A stretch of 64,000 nucleotides of DNA, taken from the NCBI GenBank assembly GCA_021604545.1, contig BQJE01000001.1, forward strand, positions 417,444-481,443, read 5' to 3'. The translations under genes were made by a program, and so were the position numbers. A model generated the notes under the pieces. It saw only the letters and a list, made by a program, of their open reading frames with translations, searched no databases and was not told the origin of the DNA. The number at the start of each line of letters is the position of its first letter. Within the stretch, counting starts at the first letter, position 1. Origin of the DNA: Micavibrio sp. GTDB lineage: Bacteria > Pseudomonadota > Alphaproteobacteria > Micavibrionales > Micavibrionaceae. This document shows, piece by piece, positions 1 to 9,061 of this stretch.

Positions 1-1
1 A

Positions 2-142
2 GCGGCTGGCCGAATGGTTGCTGTGGCTGCCGGTGGAGCGCTTCCCGAGTTGGAGCCAGCTATCGCGAAACCCCTGGCCATGGCGGCCATGACAGAAACC
101 TATAAATTTATCTGTTTGGAACAAGAGGCTCTATCCGTTTAA
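2..142 (+). CDS. Possible 3' end of an upstream gene (partial)
   Basis: One frame is open from the window edge to a TAA at 140-142 and encodes about 46 residues ending in LEQEALSV. I do not recognise the family. A second frame is open to a stop at 90-92, so the assignment is uncertain. It lies 43 bases upstream of fabA on the same strand and may be the tail of the preceding gene. Confidence 0.3.
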   Translation, partial: AAGRMVAVAAGGALPELEPAIAKPLAMAAMTETYKFICLEQEALSV

Positions 143-185
143 GCCCTTGAACGCCCTTTCATAACCTCGTATAAATCACTCTGTA

Positions 186-728
186 ATGTCCACAGCAGTG
201 AAGAAAACGATGACTTTCGAACCTCAATCCAGCTATTCCTACGATGAAATCATTCAATGTGGAGAGGGCAAATTATTTGGCCCCGGCAACGCACAATTAC
301 CATTGCCGCCTATGTTGATGTTCGACCGGATCACGAATGTATCCGCCGATGGCGGCGAACATGGCAAAGGCGTGATTGAGGCGGAATTCGATATTAAGCC
401 GGATATCTGGTTTTTTGATTGTCATTTTAAGGGTGATCCGGTGATGCCGGGTTGTCTGGGGCTGGACGCGCTGTGGCAGCTCACAGGGTTTTTCCTCGGC
501 TGGACGGGTGCGCCGGGTTCTGGCCGTGCGCTGGGCCTGGGAGAGTTGAAATTAACCGGGCAAGTTCTACCTGAAACAAAGCTGGTGAAATATGTTGTCG
601 ATATCAAACGCCTGATTAACCGCAAGCTGGTTTTGGGCGTTGGTGATGGCAAAATGTTCGCCGATGGTGAACTGATCTATGAGGCCAAAGATATGAAGGT
701 TGGCCTGTTCGATAATTCTAAAGGATAA
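186..728 (+). CDS. fabA: 3-hydroxydecanoyl-ACP dehydratase/isomerase FabA
   Basis: FabA dehydrates 3-hydroxydecanoyl-ACP and isomerises trans-2 to cis-3-decenoyl-ACP, the branch point to unsaturated fatty acids in the cytosol. The 180-residue protein carries the hot-dog fold active site: His80 in WFFDCHF and Asp94 in GLDALWQ, matching His70 and Asp84 of the E. coli enzyme. Length is near the usual 171; the extra residues are at the N terminus, and Met9 (position 210) is an alternative start. It is followed 4 bases later by fabB and then by fabI, the conserved alphaproteobacterial fabA-fabB-fabI order, so the three are probably one operon. No clear Shine-Dalgarno is visible before the chosen ATG. 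Confidence 0.95.
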   Translation: MSTAVKKTMTFEPQSSYSYDEIIQCGEGKLFGPGNAQLPLPPMLMFDRITNVSADGGEHGKGVIEAEFDIKPDIWFFDCHFKGDPVMPGCLGLDALWQLTGFFLGWTGAPGSGRALGLGELKLTGQVLPETKLVKYVVDIKRLINRKLVLGVGDGKMFADGELIYEAKDMKVGLFDNSKG

Positions 729-732
729 ATGT

Positions 733-1953
733 ATGCGTCGCGTTGTGATCACAGGCATGGGGATTGTCTCCTGCATCGGGAATTCGGCCGCAGAGGTTTT
801 GGATTCCCTTAAGGCCGGGCGCAGCGGCATCGTTGCGGCGCCGGAATATGCCGAGATGGGATTTCGCTCTCAAATTCACGGCAGGCCGGATATCAATCTT
901 GAAGAGCATATTGATAAACGCCTGTTTCGCTTTATGGGTGATGCGGCGGCTTATACGCATCTGGCGATGGAGCAGGCGATTAAGGACTCCGGGCTTGAAG
1001 AAGGCGATGTGTCCAACGAACGCACCGGCATTGTTGTTGGCTCGGGCGGGCCGTCAACACGGGCGCAGGTGGCCGCTGCCGATATTACGCGTGAAAAGGG
1101 TCCCAAGCGCGTTGGTCCGTTTGCTGTGCCCAAGGCGATGTGTTCGACGACATCGGCGACAGCCTCTACGAATTTTAAAATTAAAGGCGTGAATTATACG
1201 ATTTCTTCGGCTTGTAGTACGTCGGCGCATTGTATTGGCAATGCGGCTGAACAAATACAATGGGGCAAGCAGGATGTGATGTTTGCCGGCGGCGGCGAGG
1301 AGCTGGACTGGACGCTTTCGGTTTTGTTTGATGCCATGGGAGCGATGAGCAGCAAATATAACGATACGCCAACAAAAGCGGCGCGGGCCTATGATGCCAA
1401 TCGTGACGGCTTTGTGATTTCGGGCGGCGGCGGCATTGTGGTTCTGGAGGAGCTGGAACATGCCAAAGCGCGCGGTGCGAAGATTTACGGCGAGATTACC
1501 GGATACGGCGCGACATCCGATGGGCATGACATGGTGGCACCCAGCGGTGAGGGCGGTAAACGGGCAATGTTGAAGGCTTTGGAGACGGTCAAAACGCCGG
1601 TGACTTATATTAATACGCATGGCACATCGACACCCGTTGGTGATATTGGTGAGATCAACGCTATTCGCGAAGTGTTTGAAGGCAAGGATATACCGCATAT
1701 CAGCGCCACCAAATCGATGACCGGGCATTCGCTGGGCGCGACAGGGGTGCAGGAAGCGATTTACTGCCTGCTGATGATGCAAAATGATTTTGTCGCGCCG
1801 AGCATTAACATCGAAACACTGGATGAAGGCGCGAAAAACATGCCAATCGCGCAGGAACGAATTGACAATGTAAAACATGAAACCGTGATCTCCAATTCCT
1901 TTGGCTTTGGCGGCACCAACTGCACCCTGGCCATGAGCAAATATGATGAATGA
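733..1953 (+). CDS. fabB: 3-oxoacyl-ACP synthase I FabB
   Basis: Elongating beta-ketoacyl-ACP synthase required to extend the cis-3-decenoyl product of FabA. The thiolase-fold catalytic triad is visible: Cys161 in SSACSTSAH, His296 in [11 protein letters not shown] and His332 in [11 protein letters not shown]. From the ATG at 733 the protein is 406 residues, the exact length of E. coli FabB. An in-frame start at 700 would overlap fabA and add 11 residues with no counterpart, so I rejected it. The stop overlaps the fabI start by 11 bases, suggesting translational coupling. Confidence 0.96.
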   Translation: MRRVVITGMGIVSCIGNSAAEVLDSLKAGRSGIVAAPEYAEMGFRSQIHGRPDINLEEHIDKRLFRFMGDAAAYTHLAMEQAIKDSGLEEGDVSNERTGIVVGSGGPSTRAQVAAADITREKGPKRVGPFAVPKAMCSTTSATASTNFKIKGVNYTISSACSTSAHCIGNAAEQIQWGKQDVMFAGGGEELDWTLSVLFDAMGAMSSKYNDTPTKAARAYDANRDGFVISGGGGIVVLEELEHAKARGAKIYGEITGYGATSDGHDMVAPSGEGGKRAMLKALETVKTPVTYINTHGTSTPVGDIGEINAIREVFEGKDIPHISATKSMTGHSLGATGVQEAIYCLLMMQNDFVAPSINIETLDEGAKNMPIAQERIDNVKHETVISNSFGFGGTNCTLAMSKYDE

Positions 1954-2764
1954 TCTGATGAAGGGTAAACGCGGCCTGATTATGGGGGTGGCCAATGACC
2001 ATTCGATTGCCTGGGGTATGGCCAAAGCATTGCATGAACAGGGCTCTGAGCTTGCCTTTACCTATCAGGGTGATGCGTTCGGAAAGCGCGTGAAACCGCT
2101 GGCGGAGAGTGTTGGCTCGAGCATTGTTCTGGATTGTGATGCGTCGTCGGAAGATGATCTGGATAAAGTTTTTGACACGTTAAAAAAAGAGTGGGGCGCG
2201 CTGGATTTTGTTGTGCATGCGATTGCGTTTTCAAATAAAGATGAATTGCAGGGCCGTTACGTTGATACATCGCTCGATAATTTCCTCACCACGATGCAGA
2301 TTTCCTGTTATTCCTTTACGTCTGTTATGCGCCGGGCGAAAGATTTGATGAAAGAGGGTGGTAGTGCCGTGACGCTTACCTATTATGGCGCAGAAAAAGT
2401 CATGCCGAATTATAATGTTATGGGTGTGGCCAAGGCTGCGCTGGAGGCCTCGGTGCGGTATTTGGCCGCAGATCTGGGGCCGGAAGGTGTTCGGGTCAAT
2501 GCTATTTCTGCCGGGCCGATGCGCACATTGGCGGGTGCGGTGATTGGCGGTGCGCGCACAACGTTTAAATACAACACGCTGACCGCGCCGTTGCGACGTC
2601 CAGTGGAGCTGGAGGAGCTTGGCGGGACGGGGCTGTATTTGCTGTCCGATTTATCTGGTGCGGTGACAGGAGAGACTCATTACGTCGATTGCGGCTTTAA
2701 CGCCGTCGGTATGCCGCCGCATGAAAATCTGAAAGAACTGGCGAAAAACGGGAATGGTTCTTAA
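1943..2764 (+). CDS. fabI: Enoyl-ACP reductase (NADH) FabI
   Basis: Short-chain dehydrogenase/reductase that performs the last reduction of each fatty acid elongation cycle. The protein is 273 residues with the FabI-type cofactor loop [11 protein letters not shown] (residues 15-25) and the Tyr157-x6-Lys164 catalytic pair in YNVMGVAK; a second conserved Tyr is at 147 or 148. The tandem ATGs at 1943 and 1946 are both possible starts; either overlaps the end of fabB. The gene ends tail-to-tail with the glycerophosphodiesterase gene, sharing 4 bases at the stop codons. Confidence 0.95.
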   Translation: MMNDLMKGKRGLIMGVANDHSIAWGMAKALHEQGSELAFTYQGDAFGKRVKPLAESVGSSIVLDCDASSEDDLDKVFDTLKKEWGALDFVVHAIAFSNKDELQGRYVDTSLDNFLTTMQISCYSFTSVMRRAKDLMKEGGSAVTLTYYGAEKVMPNYNVMGVAKAALEASVRYLAADLGPEGVRVNAISAGPMRTLAGAVIGGARTTFKYNTLTAPLRRPVELEELGGTGLYLLSDLSGAVTGETHYVDCGFNAVGMPPHENLKELAKNGNGS

Positions 2765-3546
2765 TGCACCGTCAGTAAACCATCCTTAACCACATCCGGG
2801 GCGTCGGAGAAAAAGCTGTCGACGCCCATACTTTGCAAAATTCGTACGCGGTCGAGATCATTGATCGTATAGGCCATGACGGCGCGGCCGGTTTCTTTGA
2901 TTTCATTGACCTGTTCGGGCGTGCAGAGATCAAAATCAAGACTGATCGAAGATAGTTGCAGGTAGTCGGCGATCTCTGCCCAGTCTTCGGGTAGTTTGCC
3001 TTTTTCTACGGCTTCCAGCCATTTGCCGGTGCAGTGATAGCCGATGACCACGCCGCGTGGCCAGTCCGACGCCATATCGAGAGCGGTCTCTAAACTGACA
3101 TGGTTGTAGCTGGTAATACGGATGCGCTCGTGATCGTCCCAGACTTTTGAAAGCTCATCGAGGATAATTTCGGCCGCTGCTTTTTCCTGTCCCGGTGCGG
3201 ATTTTATTTCGAGATTGAGACCAAGATCGCGTTCGATCAGGACGTCAATGGCTTCTTCGAGTGTGGGGACTTTAATCCCGGCGAAGCTGTCACCGAACCA
3301 GCTTCCGGCTTCGAGCTGGCGGATGTCTTCGTATGTTGTTTCGGCGACAAGGCCGTGACCGTTGGTGGTGCGCTCCAGCGTGTCATCATGGAAGAGAATA
3401 GGGATTTGGTCTTTGGTTAGGGTAACGTCGAATTCAACCCATTCGATGCCCATATCGGCGGCGGTGTGCAGCCCCTCCAGTGTATTTTCCGGAGCGTAAG
3501 CGGCGCAGCCTCTATGGCCGATGATTCTGGGGATTTTTGGGCTCAT
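2761..3546 (-). CDS. Glycerophosphodiester phosphodiesterase (UgpQ-like)
   Basis: Hydrolyses glycerophosphodiesters to sn-glycerol 3-phosphate and an alcohol. The 261-residue protein shows the GDPD barrel motifs: HRGC at residues 11-14, PENTLEG, the EFDVTLTKD metal-binding strand and FHDDTLERTTNG. No signal peptide is visible, so a cytosolic UgpQ-type enzyme is most likely. It starts 3 bases after the stop of the upstream TauE/SafE permease on the same strand, so the two are probably co-transcribed. A link between the permease and phospholipid turnover is not evident from sequence. Confidence 0.9.
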   Translation of the reverse strand: MSPKIPRIIGHRGCAAYAPENTLEGLHTAADMGIEWVEFDVTLTKDQIPILFHDDTLERTTNGHGLVAETTYEDIRQLEAGSWFGDSFAGIKVPTLEEAIDVLIERDLGLNLEIKSAPGQEKAAAEIILDELSKVWDDHERIRITSYNHVSLETALDMASDWPRGVVIGYHCTGKWLEAVEKGKLPEDWAEIADYLQLSSISLDFDLCTPEQVNEIKETGRAVMAYTINDLDRVRILQSMGVDSFFSDAPDVVKDGLLTVH

Positions 3547-3549
3547 TTA

Positions 3550-4302
3550 TTATACCAACAATGCTATTCCAGACAGTAGTGTAACAGATGTGAAGGCAAT
3601 TTTAATCCAGCGATTGCCTTTTAAATTTGCAAAATGTGCTCCTGTATACCCGCCAATGAGCGAGCCGACAAGCAAAACAGGCAGCCAACTCCATTGAATT
3701 GTCGCGCCGATAAGGCCAAGGGAAAGTGCGGCGATACCGTTCCACAAAATACCCACCATCATAAAGGTGTAGGCAATGGAGCGTTTGTAATCGAGGCCAA
3801 ACCAGTGGATGAGCCAGATTGTAACAAACAAGCCGGTACCCGATGAAAACGAGCCTTTGAAGATGCCGATCGCAAAAAGGCCCAAGCCGCCAAGGATTAG
3901 CCCTTTTAGATCACGGTTTTTTGGATCAAATGTTTGGCCGATATCTTTTTTGATGATCGAATAGAGTCCAAGCAGGATGGTGATAATGCCGAGGGTTGGC
4001 TGGGCGATGTGGTCGGGGATTTGCACGATAACGAAAGTGCCGGCGATGCTTCCCAATGTACCGCAAATGGCTAGCGTCACCATCAGGGGTATGTCGGTGA
4101 ATTTTCTTTCCTGGAAATGGCGATAGCTGGCACCTACGCCCAGAGCGACTGTGGCAATTTTGTGGGTGGCCAGTGCGGTGGTGAAAGGCAGCCCGAATAA
4201 AATGAGGACAGGAAATTGAACCAGTCCCGCGCCACCGCCTGCGAAGGCCGACATTGTGTTGGCAATGAAGGAGGCTATGAAGAGGAGGAGTTGGTCGATC
4301 AT
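3550..4302 (-). CDS. TauE/SafE family membrane permease
   Basis: Polytopic protein of 250 residues with about eight hydrophobic segments and the family's N-terminal glycine-rich FAGGGAGLVQFP motif (around residues 20-31) and second-half FKGSFSSGTGLF repeat. TauE/SafE (formerly DUF81) proteins export sulfite, sulfonates or organic anions across the inner membrane; the substrate here cannot be read from sequence. It is the first gene of a two-gene unit with the glycerophosphodiesterase. A palindromic repeat lies directly upstream between it and pnp. Confidence 0.85.
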   Translation of the reverse strand: MIDQLLLFIASFIANTMSAFAGGGAGLVQFPVLILFGLPFTTALATHKIATVALGVGASYRHFQERKFTDIPLMVTLAICGTLGSIAGTFVIVQIPDHIAQPTLGIITILLGLYSIIKKDIGQTFDPKNRDLKGLILGGLGLFAIGIFKGSFSSGTGLFVTIWLIHWFGLDYKRSIAYTFMMVGILWNGIAALSLGLIGATIQWSWLPVLLVGSLIGGYTGAHFANLKGNRWIKIAFTSVTLLSGIALLV

Positions 4303-4317
4303 GCGGCTATAATAGCT

Positions 4318-4392
4318 GTCATCCTGAACGAAGTGAAGGATATCATGAACTCAGGAGATTCTTCCCCCGGCTTTCGCCGGGGGAAGAATGAC
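4318..4392. repeat. Dispersed palindromic element, family A (copy 1)
   Basis: This 75-bp element begins GTCATCCTGAACG and ends GGGGGAAGAATGAC, with an internal CCCCCGGCTTTCGCCGGGGG hairpin. Outer ends pair as GTCAT...ATGAC. Related copies with the same GTCATTCTGA / GAAGAATCT / AGGATGAC vocabulary occur at 51541-51627, 55906-55979 and 63877-63957. It fills the gap between the end of pnp and the start of the TauE/SafE gene. Confidence 0.8.
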
Positions 4393-4404
4393 AATTAAGG
4401 GGTA

Positions 4405-6540
4405 TTACCCGTTGGCTTTTTTCTTGCCTTCGCCTTCGATCTCAGCGCCGGTTTCCTGATCGACGCGTTTCATCGATAGTTTGACCTTGCCGCGATCATC
4501 CATGCCAAGCACGATGACTTTCACTGTATCGCCTTCATTGACGACATCGGTTGTCTGACCCACGCGGTGATCGGCAAGCTCGGAAATATGCACGAGGCCG
4601 TCTTTGGCGCCCATGAAATTGACGAAAGCACCGAAGTCGACAGTCTTCACAACTTTACCGTCATAGACTTTGCCAACTTCCGGCTCGTCCGTCAGGCCCT
4701 TGATCCAGTCGACAGCCTGATCGATTGATTCCTGATTAACGGCAGCGACTTTTACGGTGCCATCATCATCGATATCGATTTTCGCGCCGGTTGTTTCCGT
4801 GATCTCACGGATAACTTTACCGCCGGTGCCAATGATGTCGCGGATTTTGTCGGTTGGAACCTTCAGTGTCACAATCTGTGGCGCATTCGGGTTTAGCTCT
4901 CCACGGGCTTCAGTCAGGGCTTTGGCCATTTCACCAAGAATATGAACGCGCGCTTCTTTGGCTTGAGCCAGAGCGATGGTCATGATTTCTTCGGTAATCG
5001 AAGTAATCTTGATGTCCATCTGTAGTGAAGTAATGCCTTCATCTGTTCCAGCAACTTTAAAGTCCATGTCGCCAAGATGATCTTCGTCACCAAGAATGTC
5101 GGACAGAACGGCAAAGTCATCACCTTCTTTGATCAGACCCATGGCAATCCCGGCAACCGGTTTGGCCAAAGGCACACCGGCATCCATCATCGAAAGAGAT
5201 GCACCGCAAACCGTAGCCATCGAGGAAGAGCCATTGGATTCAGTAATCTCGGACACAATACGGATTGTGTAAGGGAAATCCTCAGCAGAAGGCAGAAGCG
5301 GACGAATAGCGCGCCACGCCAGTTTACCGTGGCCGATTTCACGGCGTCCGGCGCCCATCATACGGCCAGCTTCACCAACCGAATATGGTGGGAAGTTATA
5401 ATGCAGCATGAAGGGGGAACGGTATTCACCTTCAAGGGCGTCAACGATTTGCTCATCCTGACCGGTACCCAGTGTTGTCACAACAAGCGCTTGTGTTTCA
5501 CCGCGTGTGAACAGAGCAGAGCCATGCGTACGGGGCAAAACGCCAACTTCGGGAACAATAGGACGGACTGTTTTGGTGTCGCGTCCGTCAATGCGGCTAC
5601 CGGTTTTTATGATATTGCCACGAACAAGGTCAGCTTCGAGAGATTTGAATTTACCGCCGACTGTGCCGCCCGTGATACCGTTTTCTTCATCAGCGAACTC
5701 TTCGGCAGCTTGGGCGCGGATTTCAGCCAAGGCCGTTTGGCGCTCAACTTTATCCGTATGGCTGTAGGCTTTTTCAACATCCTTGGCGTATTTTGCTTTA
5801 AGGGCTTCGGCCATTTTGGTGATGGGCTCAGGCGTCTCGGGGATATCCCAAGGCTCTTTGGCACACATTTCAGCCAGATCGATAATGCCGTTAATGACGC
5901 TTTGGTAAGCTTCATGACCAGCGCGTACGGCGCCAAGCATAATGTCTTCGGGCAATTGTTGTGCTTCTGATTCAACCATCATAACGCCTTCTTGCGTTCC
6001 GGCAACAACCAGATCAAGATCGCCATCTGCGACTTCGTGCATTGGCGGGTTGATGATGTATTGGCCATCTTTATAACCAACACGCGCGCCACCAATCGGG
6101 CCCATGAACGGCAGACCTGAAATCGTCAGCGCCGCAGAACAGCCACACATGGCAATCATGTCCGGGTCGTTTTCAAGATCGTGAGAAATAACAGTTGCAA
6201 TGATTTGCACTTCGTTCATGAACCCTTTTGGGAACAGCGGACGAACTGGACGGTCAATCAAACGAGATGTGAGTGTTTCTTTTTCGCTCGGGCGGCCTTC
6301 GCGTTTGAAAAATCCACCGGGGATTTTACCGGCTGCATAGGTTTTTTCCTGGTAGAAAACACCAAGAGGGAAAAAGTCCTGGCCTTCGCGCAGGGATTTT
6401 GCACCAACAACCGTACATAGTACGGATGTTTCGCCAATGGTTGCCAGTACGGCACCATCAGCCTGGCGAGCGATTTTTCCTGTTTCCAGGGTCAAAGTCT
6501 TACCCGCAAAATCAATTTCTTTTTTGTATATATTAAACAT
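4405..6540 (-). CDS. pnp: Polyribonucleotide nucleotidyltransferase (PNPase)
   Basis: Phosphorolytic 3'-to-5' exoribonuclease of the RNA degradosome. The 711-residue protein has two RNase PH domains (about residues 1-220 and 300-530) joined by a helical linker, a KH domain with the GxxG loop in [12 protein letters not shown] (about residue 565) and a C-terminal S1 domain ([15 protein letters not shown] onward). Length is typical. Unlike the usual rpsO-pnp pair, gpmA lies between them on the other strand, so pnp must have its own promoter in the 6541-6797 interval. A hairpin in the leader may be the target of autoregulation. Confidence 0.97.
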   Translation of the reverse strand: MFNIYKKEIDFAGKTLTLETGKIARQADGAVLATIGETSVLCTVVGAKSLREGQDFFPLGVFYQEKTYAAGKIPGGFFKREGRPSEKETLTSRLIDRPVRPLFPKGFMNEVQIIATVISHDLENDPDMIAMCGCSAALTISGLPFMGPIGGARVGYKDGQYIINPPMHEVADGDLDLVVAGTQEGVMMVESEAQQLPEDIMLGAVRAGHEAYQSVINGIIDLAEMCAKEPWDIPETPEPITKMAEALKAKYAKDVEKAYSHTDKVERQTALAEIRAQAAEEFADEENGITGGTVGGKFKSLEADLVRGNIIKTGSRIDGRDTKTVRPIVPEVGVLPRTHGSALFTRGETQALVVTTLGTGQDEQIVDALEGEYRSPFMLHYNFPPYSVGEAGRMMGAGRREIGHGKLAWRAIRPLLPSAEDFPYTIRIVSEITESNGSSSMATVCGASLSMMDAGVPLAKPVAGIAMGLIKEGDDFAVLSDILGDEDHLGDMDFKVAGTDEGITSLQMDIKITSITEEIMTIALAQAKEARVHILGEMAKALTEARGELNPNAPQIVTLKVPTDKIRDIIGTGGKVIREITETTGAKIDIDDDGTVKVAAVNQESIDQAVDWIKGLTDEPEVGKVYDGKVVKTVDFGAFVNFMGAKDGLVHISELADHRVGQTTDVVNEGDTVKVIVLGMDDRGKVKLSMKRVDQETGAEIEGEGKKKANG

Positions 6541-6570
6541 TATAATTCTATCCTTTTCATAGTATCCATA

Positions 6571-6592
6571 GCTCTTTTCACCTGAAAAGAGG
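6571..6592 (-). promoter_or_regulatory. Leader hairpin upstream of pnp
   Basis: A perfect 8-bp inverted repeat, CTCTTTTC at 6572-6579 and GAAAAGAG at 6584-6591 with a 4-base loop, lies about 31 bases upstream of the pnp start. In enterobacteria a 5' stem-loop is cut by RNase III and then attacked by PNPase to autoregulate pnp; this hairpin sits in a comparable place. No T-run follows it on the minus strand, so it is not an intrinsic terminator. Function is inferred. Confidence 0.45.
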
Positions 6593-6797
6593 CTGTTTTG
6601 TTATGAAGGGTGTTCGGGGAGAGATTTCGGCGGACAGCAAAAAACAGAAGAGGTAAGGTCTGCTTTTAACAGTCAACCGGAAACCTGACACCGGCTAACC
6701 TTCGATTTGGCGCCATATATGCCATTTTCCGTTGTAAAAGTCAAAGATTAGTTTTAATTAACTTGTTAACCGAAAAACCAAAGAATGGGTGAAATCA

Positions 6798-7433
6798 ATG
6801 AATTATCTCGTGTTGTTACGTCATGGTCAGAGCCAGTGGAACCTTGAAAACCGTTTTACTGGCTTTCATGATGTTGATTTGACTGAAAAAGGTGAAGCAG
6901 AGGCCAAAAATGCCGGAAAATTGCTGGCTGGGGCAGGGATTAGCTTTGATAAGGTTTTCAGTTCGACGCAGACAAGAGCCAATAGAACGGCGGAGATTGC
7001 TCTTAGTGAAGCCGGGCAGGGCGACTTGTTTGCTTCTATGGTACGCCATGATGATCTGCGTGAGCGTGATTACGGCGATTTAACAGGGCTCAACAAAGAC
7101 GAGACGCGGGAGAAATATGGCGATGAGCAGGTGCATATCTGGAGGCGCTCTTACGACACGCCGCCGCCGGGTGGGGAATGCCTGAAGGATGTCGTCGAAA
7201 ATCGTGTGCGCCCTTATTACGAGGCAAATATCAAACCACTGGTTGAAGGCGGGGAGAATATCCTGATGGCGGCGCATGGAAATTCGCTGCGCGCGATGCT
7301 GATTATTCTCGGCGCCGAAACGCCGGAAAGCATCAACGAAGCCGAAATGCCAACCGGCGTTCCTCTCATTTTTGAAATGGAAGATGGTAAGATCCAGAAA
7401 CGGTACTTTTTAGAGGATAAAGAGGCAGCTTAG
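6798..7433 (+). CDS. gpmA: 2,3-bisphosphoglycerate-dependent phosphoglycerate mutase
   Basis: Interconverts 3- and 2-phosphoglycerate in glycolysis. The 211-residue protein starts [12 protein letters not shown], with the phosphohistidine His9 in the RHG motif, and carries NRFTGF, the [15 protein letters not shown] segment and the second catalytic His in MAAHGNSLR. The ATG at 6798 gives the family N terminus; a GTG at 6789 in the same frame would add three residues. It sits alone on the plus strand between rpsO and pnp, transcribed divergently from pnp and ending tail-to-tail with rpsO, overlapping it by 4 bases. Confidence 0.95.
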   Translation: MNYLVLLRHGQSQWNLENRFTGFHDVDLTEKGEAEAKNAGKLLAGAGISFDKVFSSTQTRANRTAEIALSEAGQGDLFASMVRHDDLRERDYGDLTGLNKDETREKYGDEQVHIWRRSYDTPPPGGECLKDVVENRVRPYYEANIKPLVEGGENILMAAHGNSLRAMLIILGAETPESINEAEMPTGVPLIFEMEDGKIQKRYFLEDKEAA

Positions 7434-7699
7434 CGCCTAATACCTAGGCTCTTAATCAGTTCCTGATAACGGCCTTCGTTCTTTTTCTTCAGGTAGTCCA
7501 GCAATCTCCGGCGCTTGGCAACCATGGCCAACAAGCCCTGGCGGGAGTGAAAATCCTTTTTGTGGGTTTCCATGTGCGCGGCCAATTCTTCCATACGACC
7601 TGTTAGAATTGCGACCTGCACTTCGGGTGAGCCTGTGTCACCTTTTTGTGTGGCATATTTTTCAACGATTTCTGCTTTTTTAGCTACTTCCATCGACAT
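7430..7699 (-). CDS. rpsO: 30S ribosomal protein S15
   Basis: Primary 16S rRNA binding protein that organises the platform of the small subunit. The 89-residue length is exact for the family, and the conserved block [14 protein letters not shown] and the [25 protein letters not shown] segment are complete. It follows truB by 14 bases in the nusA-infB-rbfA-truB-rpsO operon and ends with a 4-base convergent overlap with gpmA. Confidence 0.97.
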   Translation of the reverse strand: MSMEVAKKAEIVEKYATQKGDTGSPEVQVAILTGRMEELAAHMETHKKDFHSRQGLLAMVAKRRRLLDYLKKKNEGRYQELIKSLGIRR

Positions 7700-7713
7700 C
7701 GCCTTCTCCTTTG

Positions 7714-8637
7714 TTATAGGTTCAACACTTTCACGGGTTTTACTTCCGGTCCTCTAATCTCCACAAGCGCGATCGGTTTGCCTTTGTAGAGCGCGAGGGC
7801 GGTTTGATTGCTTTCTTGTAAACCCGTTTCTTCTAAACGTTTGAAATCAGGTTTGGCAATAAAGCTTAAAGCTTGCCCGTTTTTCAGCTTTGCCATTTCG
7901 GCTTCTTTTATGGCCAGGGCCGGGATGTCGTCCAGCGCGGTCTCAAGAGGCAACAAAGCGCCCGCAATATCGTCCAATTCCTCCAGTTTGTCCAGAGAAA
8001 TCGCGTTCTTTTCGTCAAAAGGCCCGACTTTGGTGCGTCTTAGCGCTTTTATATAGCCGCAAGTGCCTAAATCCAGCGCCATATCGCGTGCCAGAGAGCG
8101 GATATAGGTGCCCTTGCCGCAGATGACTTCAAAGTCGGCCTCGTCGTCGCGGACGTCTGTAAGCTGTAGGGATTCAATATATACAATGCGGGATTTAAGC
8201 TCTACGTCTTCGCCTGCACGGGCCAGATCATAGGCGCGTTTGCCGTCAATCTTGATGGCCGAGAACTTCGGCGGGGTTTGTTCGATGTTGCCAGTGTATT
8301 TTTCAAGAATGGATTCGATTTGTTCTTTTGTCGGGCGGGTGCCGGATGTTTCTATTACATCGCCTTCGCCGTCATCGGTATCGCGCTGCTCTCCCCACTG
8401 TACTGTAAACACATAAGTTTTAATGCGGTCCTGTGCAAAAGGTACGGTTTTGGTGGCTTCGCCAAGGGCGATTGGTAAAATACCAGTGGCCAGCGGATCA
8501 AGTGTTCCAGCGTGCCCGACCTTCTGTGCGTTCATGATACGGCGGACTTTCCCAACGGCTTGCGTTGAGGTCATTCCGGGCGGCTTATCAAGGTTGATCC
8601 AGCCGTCAACTTTATCACCTTTGCGGCGGCGACCCAT
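7714..8637 (-). CDS. truB: tRNA pseudouridine(55) synthase
   Basis: Makes pseudouridine 55 in the T-loop of tRNAs. The 307-residue protein has the catalytic Asp47 in the [11 protein letters not shown] motif, the KPPGMTS motif near the N terminus (residues 18-24) and the [13 protein letters not shown] block. The C-terminal extension beyond about residue 240 matches the bacterial TruB tail. It begins 2 bases after the rbfA stop. Confidence 0.96.
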   Translation of the reverse strand: MGRRRKGDKVDGWINLDKPPGMTSTQAVGKVRRIMNAQKVGHAGTLDPLATGILPIALGEATKTVPFAQDRIKTYVFTVQWGEQRDTDDGEGDVIETSGTRPTKEQIESILEKYTGNIEQTPPKFSAIKIDGKRAYDLARAGEDVELKSRIVYIESLQLTDVRDDEADFEVICGKGTYIRSLARDMALDLGTCGYIKALRRTKVGPFDEKNAISLDKLEELDDIAGALLPLETALDDIPALAIKEAEMAKLKNGQALSFIAKPDFKRLEETGLQESNQTALALYKGKPIALVEIRGPEVKPVKVLNL

Positions 8638-8639
8638 GA

Positions 8640-9032
8640 TCAGGACTCTTTTGAATCTTCCGCATGATTAATTTCATGCAAAAGTTTTTCGATGCGTTGT
8701 GAGTTTTCAAATGAAGTGTCGGTTTTAAACTGAACGCGCGGGGTGAATTTTAAATTCGACTGGCGGTTTATTTCCTTTTGAAAGACCGAGGAATCTTCAT
8801 TTAAAGCCGGTAAAAAATCTTCGATATTTTCATCGGCCATAGCGATTACATAGGCCGTCGCGTTTTTAAGGTCAGGGCTGATGCGGACTTCAGTTACGGT
8901 GATTTTGCTCGCATCAATAAGCGATTCATGGTGGAAATGCCCGCGTAGCAGGGTGTCAGCAACGATATGGCGGAGTTGCTCTCCGACACGGAGTTGACGT
9001 TGTGATGGTTGTGCTTTGCTGTGTGATTTCAT
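8640..9032 (-). CDS. rbfA: 30S ribosome-binding factor A
   Basis: Late 30S maturation factor that binds near helix 1 of 16S rRNA. The 130-residue protein has the KH-like fold signature: QLRVGEQLRHIVADTL near the N terminus, ITVTEVRISPDLKNATAYV in the middle and LKFTPRVQFKTDTSFENSQRIEKLL toward the end. It lies between infB and truB in the conserved operon. Confidence 0.94.
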   Translation of the reverse strand: MKSHSKAQPSQRQLRVGEQLRHIVADTLLRGHFHHESLIDASKITVTEVRISPDLKNATAYVIAMADENIEDFLPALNEDSSVFQKEINRQSNLKFTPRVQFKTDTSFENSQRIEKLLHEINHAEDSKES

Positions 9033-9061
9033 GATGAATATCCGGGGCGCTCAAAAACGCC

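Noticed and set aside
1054..2025. 323-residue minus-strand frame opposite fabB
   Set aside because: Antisense shadow of fabB; no recognisable domain.
5077..5970. Long plus-strand frame inside pnp
   Set aside because: It is an antisense shadow of the clearly conserved pnp gene, with no family features of its own.
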